Origin: Udeniomyces pyricola
Lineage: Eukaryota > Basidiomycota > Tremellomycetes > Cystofilobasidiales > Mrakiaceae
Assembly (NCBI GenBank): GCA_039545295.1
Contig: BCIK01000005.1
Location: 3,268 to 67,267, forward strand
DNA length: 64,000 bases
Direction: 5' to 3'
Part shown: positions 1-8,875 of the stretch, piece by piece
How positions within the stretch are numbered: the stretch's first letter is position 1
How the letters are laid out: each line of letters opens with the position of its first letter
The notes under the pieces: generated by a model
Databases searched by the model: none
What the model saw: the letters and a program-made list of their open reading frames with translations, nothing else
Told to the model about the DNA's origin: nothing
Program-made: the position numbers and the translations under genes

Positions 1-47
1 CTCCTCTCTCCTCCTCTCTCCTCCTCTCTCCTCCTCTCTCCTCCTCT
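1..47. repeat. 10-bp CT-rich tandem repeat
   Basis: The unit CTCCTCTCTC is repeated a little over four and a half times from the first base, so the array probably continues beyond the window edge. It is a pure pyrimidine tract on the plus strand. No gene touches it. Confidence 0.9.
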
Positions 48-549
48 TGGCTCATGCTGTCTCCTGATACGTTTGCTCTGACATCATCTATGGTTGAAAC
101 TCATTTCTGTCTGCCGCTACTTACAAGGGAAAAAAAGGTCAAACGTAACCCTTTGATTATTGCTTGTCCCATGTAATAATCAACAAAGTCGCGTCATGTA
201 CTCCGCTCTCGCCTTCTTGACTTTCCACGTCACCTTCTTAGAAGGCCTGTTCCAAAGTTTGCTCACTATGTACAATCTATGAGCTCACAGGACTTCCAAG
301 ATGGGCACTTTGTGTATCTATCACAAAAATTGTCCCCGAATGCCGAGTGTTCGATCGAACCCGCCACTTAGGGGATGGCAATGACACCTCTTCTCTTCCA
401 TGATAAAAGCGTTCACATGAGGTCTTTAAGGTACGAGAGGGCATCCTGCAAGACTTCAGCCTGCCAGCTCTCTTTCCAATGATCAGACAATCACTCTTTC
501 CCGACCGTTGAGGACAAGGATTAGGAAGAAGAAAAAAAAGAAAGCAAGA
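48..549. other. Non-coding stretch before the retroelement relic
   Basis: I see no convincing gene here. The only local structure noted is a perfect 12-bp palindrome, GTTCGATCGAAC, near 349-360. A purine-rich run (about 525-560) leads into the reverse-transcriptase relic and may be part of it or a later insertion. Confidence 0.5.
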
Positions 550-1250
550 AAGGAAGGAAGAATGAATGAGAGACAGGGAGAAACCACCGTCAAGAACCGC
601 TACCCACTACCTTTGATCCTCGGATTTTTCGACAGGTTCGCCGAAGCTAAAGTGTTCTTGAGGATCGACCCTTGCGGTGCATATAATCTTGTACGTATTG
701 ATTGGGAGACCACTTTCCGTTTCCGTTCCGGCCAGTTTCAGCACAAGGTCATGTCTTTCGGTCTTTGTAACGCCCCTGCTTTTTTTCAATCCTTCATGAA
801 CAACTGCATTCGTCAGTACGCCGAGATATATGCTATTGCCCACCTTGACGATATCTTGATCTTCTCCCACACCAGGTTTGAGCACACGCGACACGTCCAA
901 GTAGTCCTCGAAGAGCTCCTCGCCCCGGACTAAGCGTCAAGCCCGAAAAGTGATGATTCTACTAAGACGAGTTTGATCTCCTTGGCTATATCGTTGGTAT
1001 CCACGTCATGAGAATAAACACGGCAAAGATGAAGACTGTGACAGATTGGTCCCCATCACGTTCAAGTACAGACGTTCCTTGAATTTGCGAACTTGTATCG
1101 TGGGTTCATTGAGTCATTCTCCCGAACCGCCCACCCCTTGACTGTCTGGCAAGCCGATCTCTTATACAACAGTTCTTTCTTATCAACGACCAGATGCCCT
1201 GCTTTGTTTGCTGACCTGCCAACTTCCGATCTGCCACCTCCTTCTTTCTA
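550..1250 (+). pseudogene. Decayed Ty3/gypsy retrotransposon, reverse transcriptase fragment
   Basis: From about 592 the plus strand encodes a gypsy-type reverse transcriptase core: KNRYPLP, then a degenerate primer-grip region ending MSFGLCNAPAFFQSFMN, then HLDDILIFS, the equivalent of the catalytic YLDDILIFS block with Tyr changed to His. The frame stops at 931-933. The expected following segment resumes in another frame around 1060-1150 as FLEFANLYRGFIESFS plus AHPLT, which is the usual link between reverse transcriptase and RNase H in Ty3 elements. Frameshifts, stops and loss of gag, protease and integrase show it is dead. I could not find long terminal repeats. Bases 1301-1690 may hold more eroded element sequence, but I could not match it to a domain. 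Confidence 0.8.
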
Positions 1251-2086
1251 AAGCCTGGCTTCTCTGAGATCAGTCGTCCGTCTCAAAGCGATCCACACTT
1301 TCATACGTCAGGGCGCTGTTGGCGCGCGGGAGCTGCAGAGAAAGCACAACGACCAACAACGTTCAACCCTTTGCCGACATCGACGATGACGACCTCGAAT
1401 GCCACAACTGTGCCTCTAACATTTGCGACCTCCTTTGGCTCAGTGCCCAGCAAGAACATCCAGAGTGCTGGCTCAAGATCTACCCGATTTTTCCCGTCTG
1501 CCGTATATGACCTTAATCTTCCGGGTGTCCGGATCTCTTCCCAGACTGTGCCCCTTACGTCGAGTTTCAATGAGAAGAAGTATTCATCCACGAGTGCATC
1601 GTCAATTACGGAATGAGCCCGGAGATCGGTCCCGAACTCTCGCGCATTGGGAAAGCTTCCCCGATTGTGGAAATACCCGAGAATCTTAGCACGAACTCGA
1701 CCACCTTCGCATGTTTAGAGCGTACCGCAAAGCCAGCTTATCCGCACTTCAACCTTTTAAAATTACACAAATGACGCTTTCTTGGCGGTCTTCGCTTTCA
1801 GATTCGAGCTTATGTCACGACTGCCATGAATGAGTTCTCGGGCTGTCGTCTTTATTCTGTCTTGATTCTCTTTCCATTACGTCTCTTTTGTTTCTCATTT
1901 ATTTCTGCACTCCCTTCTTCTTCGAAGATATGTTGATTGGTGACGCTACGCAAAGATACAGACTCTGTCCTTTCACTCAGTGAAAGGAATCGGCATGATA
2001 TACAATAAGTTGGAATAATCTAGGCGGTACAAGTCAAAGTGATCAAGCAACAAACCGGGAGTCTTTGTGTTTCGAGCTGAGGAACT
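1251..2086. other. Gene-free region downstream of acyl-CoA oxidase
   Basis: No supported gene. Short open frames between 1301 and 1690 have no recognisable domain and may be leftovers of the neighbouring retroelement. A near-perfect hairpin (9-bp arms, 1-nt centre) lies at 1969-1987, about 100 bp beyond the stop codon of the acyl-CoA oxidase gene, so it could sit in that gene's 3' untranslated region. Confidence 0.5.
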
Positions 2087-5000
2087 TTAATTCGATAATT
2101 GTTCGGTGGATACCTCCTTCATTTCTTTGATCTCTTGATCGAGTTCGCCAGACATATCGTATTGCCCATCATCGTTGATAGGTTGCCTCTCCAGAAGCGG
2201 CTTGATGAGTCGATCGAAGTATGGGTGCACTTTTGTAACACGGGATGTATCGTAGGACCACTCAGTCAGTTTCCAAATCATATCTTCTGGTGCAAAAAGT
2301 CAGATTAGCATACCTTTTGGAAGAGGATTAGCTCGTCTGACTTGATCAAAGTAGGCCTCGTAGATTTGTCCATCGTAGCGACCAAGTGGCGAGTTAATGA
2401 TATGATCAGAAAGAGCGAACGAGTCGACAACCGGCACTGCGAAATTTGATAAACGATCGATATTAAGAATAGGTGTCTATAACACAGTGAACTTATATGG
2501 AATGTATACATACCAGCCACCTTGCGAGCCTGGGCACAAAGATCGTTGACAGCCCGTTCGATATCGTTCATTTGAGCAGGCTTAAAGTAGGAGTCTAAGA
2601 TAAAAAAGGAGAATGAAACGTTGACGAAGAAGACGAGCAATCATCAGGATTCACAGACACGCATGATACCCCGAGTTCTGTATGTGACTCACATTTTAGG
2701 AATTGCCCAGACTCCAGCTCAATCTGATGAAGACCATAAAGCTGGCAAATAGTGATAAGGATGTCCTTTTCCGGTCCATCAGCCATGGCCTCGCAGGCAG
2801 ATCTGAAGGAGCGGAAGATGTAGCCGCTTGTGTGGATCTGTTGATTAGAGCATGAAGCATACGGTATAACCAAAATGAGCGGCTGGACTAGAGCTCTTGT
2901 ATCGAAGTACTAGATTGTACAAACCTTGGCCGCCAGGAATCGCCCTTGGCTAACCGCCTCCATGGCCATCTCCTTGCTCGTGCCATCCTTAACCAATTGC
3001 TTGTAGTCGTCACCCATCTTCTTGATAGCATTTGATGCGACGCAAGCCCAGGCTTGATCAATGTCATCGAGGTCCAGCTTGCCGGTAGATTGAGCCGAAA
3101 GAATCTTGGGTCGCACAAGGTACATTACCCCGGGGGCCAGACGTTTTCCTTTCAGTGCGTCTGTATGAAACGGCACTCATCAGTGAGGCTGTTCTGTGCA
3201 GGTAAAGGATTTCCTCGATAGCTGAAAGACTTACCGTTGTAGCTTGATAAGAGGGAGCGGCCGGATTGAAGAGCGAGAATGGTATTGTCTCCCTCCCACG
3301 TACATTGGACTGTTGGAGAAAAAGATGTCAGACAGATAGTAAGTCAGAGCCTTAAGGACGGGAAGGGTTTCTCAATGACGATCACTGACCTGCAAAGTCA
3401 TTGAACATAGAAGGGAAGGCCGAGTCTACGTTGTATCACAGAGCATAGAATATATGGTTAGTGTGTTGAACTAAACATAAGATAGTGCGGCAAGATCGAA
3501 CTGACAGGCACTGTATCCATGGCCACCACATGCTTGTCGACAGTCATCGATAGTCTTGAGACACGCCCATGTGCAGAAAGCCTACAAAGAAACCAGTTAA
3601 TTACACCAGAACGTCACAGAGCACAGTCAGAACGTTTGGACCACTTAAAATAACACAAAACCGTCGTAAAGTAGGTACCTTAAGTCCGGCCGATGTTGCA
3701 TGCGTTTCCTTGAGTTTCTCCATGATTTCCGGTGTATTAGGCTAGGAAGATATCGAACGAGAGAAAACGTCACTAGAGTGAGCGTAGTCGAGCGTGTGCT
3801 TATGATGTGCTGGACTAATCGGTCACTAACATCGTTCGGCTTGAGAGTCTCCAAAGATGTAGAAAGCTCGAGATACATCTCTTCCATCTTCATGGCAGTG
3901 AAGCCGGTAGCGACAGCTTGAGCGAGCAAGGGCTGTGAAAGACGAGGTTTTAGTATGTGGATTCCATGTATCCAATCAGGACTTGAATCGGCGGGAAACG
4001 GAACTGCTCACCATCAGACGTCGTTGATGAATGGGATAGTCGAGGATCTGGGTCTCTGTTGCATTACCGCCTGAGCTGAATTGTCGACGAACAGCAGCAT
4101 AGCGGATAGCAACCGTAAGAGCCTTCTTAGCGGTGTTGGACGAGTCAGATACCATCGAGGTTCGACCAGAAAGCAGGGCGCCGTATGTCAACTGAGCAAG
4201 GGGTGGCTCCGCAACTTCACCAGTCCTGGAAACTGAAGACATTACAATAAGTTTGGGGTCAACATTTGAAGGTTGCATGCAGAAGTCCCGTTCAGGTCGT
4301 GTGAGCTTCAGACCTTGGGTATGTTTCATGAGCATGTGTGATCGAGGTACTCGAACGAATGTGAATTGAATGAATCCGTTGTCTTGCAAAGTGGAAGTGG
4401 AACACGTCAGTTTTCCATGCATGTAGTTGAAAATCGCTGTCAGAGTTTTCCTCACCAATTCCATCTCTGGTAGATGCCAAGGTCACATCATCAAAGACGA
4501 GTTAGCACAAAACAAGCAACACAAAGGTTTGTGAATAGAGCTGGAACGCACCTGCCCATCTTTTTGCCGATGTCCCCAATGTTGATGCCGGGAAGAAGCA
4601 TGAACGTCCTGGAAACGAGGCAAGTTAATTCACGCTATATGATCGCTGCGGCCGCTGTCTATATGTTTAACCTTTAACAAGTGAGTTACACTCACTTAGT
4701 ATCCCGGAGCTGAACGACAAACGTCTTGACACCGTGTCGCTTACCATCGATGATCAGTTGAGCAAATACAGCGCAATGAGTGGCAGTTGACGCAGCTCCG
4801 CCAATCCACCATTTAGTTGCACCCTACCGATTGGAAACCATTGGAAAGATCAGCCGTCGGCTAAAGCAGACAGTGAAGCTAAATGACATTCCGATTGCTC
4901 ACGATATGGGGGGTATGGATTACGAATTCATCAGACCGCTGGTCGAATGTAGCCGTCGTTTCGAGACCAGCCTGAGGTATGCGAGTAGATCAAGTCAGCT

Positions 5001-6169
5001 GGAAGTCAGGAATGTTGTGTTCCACATATTGCGTCACAAGCTCGGAGCCAAGAAACGTACAACGTTGGAACCATGAGCAAGTCTGGGGAGAAAATTAAGA
5101 CGCAATCAGAGCATGTTCCTGACGTGTTATGGTTCCGGCCATCATGACTCGAGTGGAATATACTCACTCGGTCATGCCAAAGCAACCAATTACACCGTTA
5201 AGGCCAAGGACACCCTTCTCGACCCAGTAATTGAATTGAGATGGAGTGGCTCCCCCACGAAGAGCACCCAAAAAGAGCCCTGAGAAAAGAGAAAGGGGCG
5301 TTAGCGCAGTACGACTTACACGCGGACCAATGACACAACCATCATTCACCCATATGGACGCCGAATCGTGTCCAGAAGCCTGGATCGGCTACACCAATCA
5401 GGTGTAGGCGGAGAGTGAAAGTTTCGAGCGATTCGGTAGTGATCCAGTGCACCTGAGATAAGCATTCAGTTCAACCATCAAAAACCATGAAGAATCATTG
5501 GTAGATCAGCTTGAGGACACCGAGTGTGACGTGACATCCCTGTACCGTGCAGATACCGGGAGATAGAGAGGAAGAGTGTCGATAAAGTTGGTATAAAGCA
5601 ACGGGACACCTCACCGCCAAGTGCTCGCTAAACCCATGATCTCGTGGCCGATCGGTGAGTCCAACGAGAGCAAGCGAAGGTGCTACATACCATGGTACTG
5701 AACTTCTCCATCGTCCTCTCTCTAATCTCATCCTTAGAAAGATCGAAGATGTCATCTAAGCGGAAAGCTGGCGTGCGAGCAAGCTGAGTAAAACAAACAT
5801 TTCAGTAATCAATCGTCAACCGATCTGATTCATGCGAGAAAGAACAGATACACACTTCCGCCATGAATCTCTCTTTGAGGGCAAGTTCCTTCTCGCCTCC
5901 ATGCATGAGGGCCGCGAGCTAAGTGACACGAAAGAGCGATGTATTGCATCTGAACGCGATCAGTAAAGACTAAGGGAAATACGAAGGCTCAACTGCCGAT
6001 CATCAACTCACTTTTCGAACATTGAAGGGGGGGTTGCTTCGTTCCTGAATGAGGATACAAGATCGCGATGTGAGTGCAGTCCTGTATTAAAAGTAGATGG
6101 ATGTCATCTTTCTGTACTCACGGCGGCGAGAGTGGCGACTGTAGTGGGTTTCGGGCGAGGAAAAGCCAT
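2087..6169 (-). CDS. POX1: Acyl-CoA oxidase (peroxisomal beta-oxidation)
   Basis: Catalyses the first, FAD-dependent and hydrogen-peroxide-forming step of peroxisomal fatty acid beta-oxidation. The gene is broken into about 18 exons. Pieces read in order as [16 protein letters not shown] (start at 6169), [11 protein letters not shown], the N-terminal helical domain, GCFGMTE then LAHGSNV (flavin-binding acyl-CoA dehydrogenase fold), [63 protein letters not shown], and TWEGDNTIL, whose Glu is the expected catalytic base of this family. The C-terminal acyl-CoA oxidase domain follows and the protein ends EQLSN. Overall length (about 700 aa) is normal. The end is not a classical SKL-type peroxisomal signal, which is common for fungal acyl-CoA oxidases. 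The 670 bp upstream (6170-6838) must hold the promoter. Family assignment is firm; exact exon ends are by eye. Confidence 0.93.
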
Positions 6170-6838
6170 GGTTGTGTGGGGTGCGTGATGCGATGATTGG
6201 TAGGATGGACAGAAGCTGTGGTATGTGCGCGACGTATGACAGACGTTTTGTGTGGTTCGTCCAAGAGGAGCAGGAGTGAGTGAGATGAGAAGGGGTCTGG
6301 GTGGATAGTAGGTGATACGTCAATTCTTGATTGTGGGAGCTGGCAGAGAGAGTCCAAGGAGGTCCAAGCCAAGGATTAATCGATTGAGGCAGAGAGGTCT
6401 CCTTTCCGGTCTGTGTGATCTCGATTACCGGTTTCCGGCATCTTGCCGTCTTCCGAGCCGGGTCAATCATTCTGGCCAGCATTATATGGAATGAGGGTGC
6501 AAGACGACGCATACAAACCGATACTACTTTGGCCATCATGTCCAACCATGGGATCTTCCTGGAACACATGTGCAATTCTATGTTCTTAAACGTCATACCG
6601 TGACACGGTATATACTCAATCAAAATGTAACGGCGGGCGCATATGCCGATAGTGCTACCAGCTTCTACTATCACGGATCGATCCCGAATCACGTTTACGC
6701 ACTGCACTGCACGACACGGCGGATGAATACGTACCGTTGCGTACCGACGGCTGAAGTCGCGGCGCTCGTTTATGAATTTTTGGCATACCACGCATGAAAT
6801 GTGTCATCCATATCGATCTCTTTCGTGTGCTAAGCATC
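6170..6838. promoter_or_regulatory. Spacer: acyl-CoA oxidase promoter and 3' end of TatD gene
   Basis: Both flanking genes are on the minus strand, so this holds the upstream region of the oxidase and the 3' untranslated region of the TatD-type gene. Open frames across it have no recognisable domain. I found no sequence I can name as a fatty-acid response element. Confidence 0.4.
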
Positions 6839-8245
6839 CTATCGCTCGGTATTGTCTTCAAGCCCAAACAACTTGATGGTGTTGTCATAGGCGAACGAGC
6901 ATACTTCCTCCATAGAAATCCCTTTAGCCTGAGCAATTACCCATGCCACTCGACCCACGCCGCAAGGCTCCATACGTCCCTTTACTCCTTTGCCATCGGT
7001 AAACTTTTCCGGCGCAACCTGTGGTGGTCCATAGAGTGCCGCGAGGTCAGAAGGAAGATTTACCAGGTGACGGTACGATGCGTGACTTGTTGTAAGCGAG
7101 CACCAGGGAGCATCTATCAAGACGAGAAAAAGAAAGAAAGAAAAAAACAAAGAAGAAAGACAAGAGAAAGACACAAAACTCTTCGGGAGTCAGTTCTTCT
7201 GCCACGTGCATGCATCACTCTAGAGAATGAGATTGAACCTACCAGTCTCGAGCATCAACCGTTCTAATGGGACCGCGGCAGCCACAAAAAGATTCTCCTC
7301 AGTCTTGAGTGAGCATCCATTCAGCCCGATGAACAGCCCTTCTGCGACAAGCTCTTGCATCTCGGTAAGCGTGCCTGTGAAAGAGTGCACAACTCCACCT
7401 TGATCCTCCCAGTCTGCTTTGTGCTCGCGCAATATCTTGATGAGGTCTCCATGAGCCGCCCGTGAGTGAAGAAAGAGCGGAAGGCCGTATTTTTTGGAAA
7501 GATAAAGTTGGGATGCAAAGTGGGTGAGCTGCATCTCTTTCGGCGAAAAATGCAGGCGGTCATAGTCTGACATACAAGGGAAAAGCTTCCGTCAGCCTTA
7601 TGAATGGACAGACCTGCTGCAGCACTTGGCGTTACTGAGAAGATGTAATCGGGGTTTGAGTCTCACCCAGGCCACATTCGCCGATAGCGACAACTCTTCC
7701 TTTGCCTTTCTTGTTTGCAAGACCGCTGGTGATGACACCATCGAGCTGAGACAGGTATGACTGTGGATCAGCATCCATCTCATGCGTCCGGGTAGGGTGT
7801 AGCCCAACAGTTGAATAAAGGCCTAAACGAGGGGCATAACAAATGTCAAGGCAAAGCATCATCGAATGAGCACATCGTCTGGCCTGAATCCAGAGCCATC
7901 GTCGAGCAGCCCAGAAGGTGGATGCTGACCATACGCGGCCGCATGTTGGTACGCCAGTTTGGACTCTTCGAGTGAGCCGCCTGTGAGAATCATCGCGTCG
8001 ACGCCGGCGAGAGCGGCCCTCGCAATCACAGCAGAAAAGTCAGCTGCGAGGCAAAGAGCAGGAGTCAGGCATTAGTCAAGGAAGAAGACTTTGGACAGGG
8101 CGGGCTATGACCATGTGGTAAGCTCTATGTAAGAAGCAGGAAACGTACGGACGTGCTTTTGTTTGCCACGATACAGGCCAATGAACATGTCATCGGTCGA
8201 ATTGACAGCAATGTCTGATGTGGGGAAAGAAAAAGCATCAGTCAT
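6839..8245 (-). CDS. TatD-family metal-dependent hydrolase (TATDN1-like)
   Basis: Encodes a TatD-type TIM-barrel hydrolase, a family of putative magnesium-dependent DNA 3'-5' exonucleases linked to DNA repair and apoptosis-like DNA breakdown. About six exons. The start at 8245 gives MTDAFSFPTSDIAVNSTDD, then YRGKQKHV, the eukaryotic TATDN1-type N-terminus in which the bacterial HxH metal motif is replaced. Later blocks are VGLHPTRTHEM, VVAIGECGLG (metal-ligand Glu), YGLPLFLHSRAAHGD (His), GVVHSFTGT (His), IGLNGCSLKT, and LMLET followed by DAPWCSL (Asp). The end is DNTIKLFGLEDNTER. All conserved blocks of the human and yeast (YBL055C) proteins are present in order. The start is the first ATG in frame with the IAVNSTDD block; an extra upstream exon is possible but not needed. 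Confidence 0.9.
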
Positions 8246-8875
8246 TGATGCACAATTATGTCAGCGAAGGATCCAAGTTAATCAGGAGAGTGATCGCCCT
8301 TGTTCCCCGTCTAGTCTATAGTGCGCTATAAACCTATGATGCGATGAGGCTTGGGGGGCATGAGGCGAGGCTGCAGTACAGGTGTTGGCGTAGGAGTTGG
8401 ATGCGAAAGGCCATGAGCGATCATCCTGACTCGGTTTCGAGCGCGTGCGACTGCACGTTACGCATATAGCATCGTGCATCGACTCTCGCGTCGACTGATC
8501 GCGTTGTCAATCTCAGATCTGCGGGATGTGGGACGCGTATGACAATCTGACCCGGCCTCTGCATATCGCAGCATGCGTCTTGACATGTGACAGCTTGTCA
8601 TCTTAGTTATCGAATCATCCCAACTCCAGAGCCAAGTAGTACTTCTCGCAACAGCTAGCTATTCACTTATACGCTATCCCTCGTATTCCATAGATATTTA
8701 TATTCCTTATCAAGCATCCCACCGTACCCCATCCAATCTCTCATCAGTCTCTTCACCCCACCATATCAACACGCACCAATTCACGACCTTTGACGTGATT
8801 CAGTGCATTCGGCTCCTCTGCTTCCGTTCTCCAAAGCTTCAACTTCCATCCTACCGCATCTCACGAACCATCTCC
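8246..8875. promoter_or_regulatory. Divergent promoter between TatD gene and Virilizer-like gene
   Basis: The two flanking genes point away from each other, so this 630-bp gap must serve both. It is unremarkable in composition, with an AT-richer stretch at about 8640-8720 and a CT-rich leader before the plus-strand start at 8876. The frame of the plus-strand gene is open upstream to 8795 but has no earlier ATG. Confidence 0.5.

Noticed and set aside
349..360. GTTCGATCGAAC as part of a tRNA T-arm
   Set aside because: No matching D-arm, anticodon arm or acceptor stem could be placed around it; it is just a palindrome.
1301..1690. Overlapping short open frames in three frames
   Set aside because: No domain, no splice-linked continuation and adjacent to a dead retroelement; not reported as a gene.
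6087..6791. A 234-codon minus-strand frame overlapping the acyl-CoA oxidase start
   Set aside because: It is in a different frame from the true exon 1 (MAFPRPK) and has no recognisable domain.
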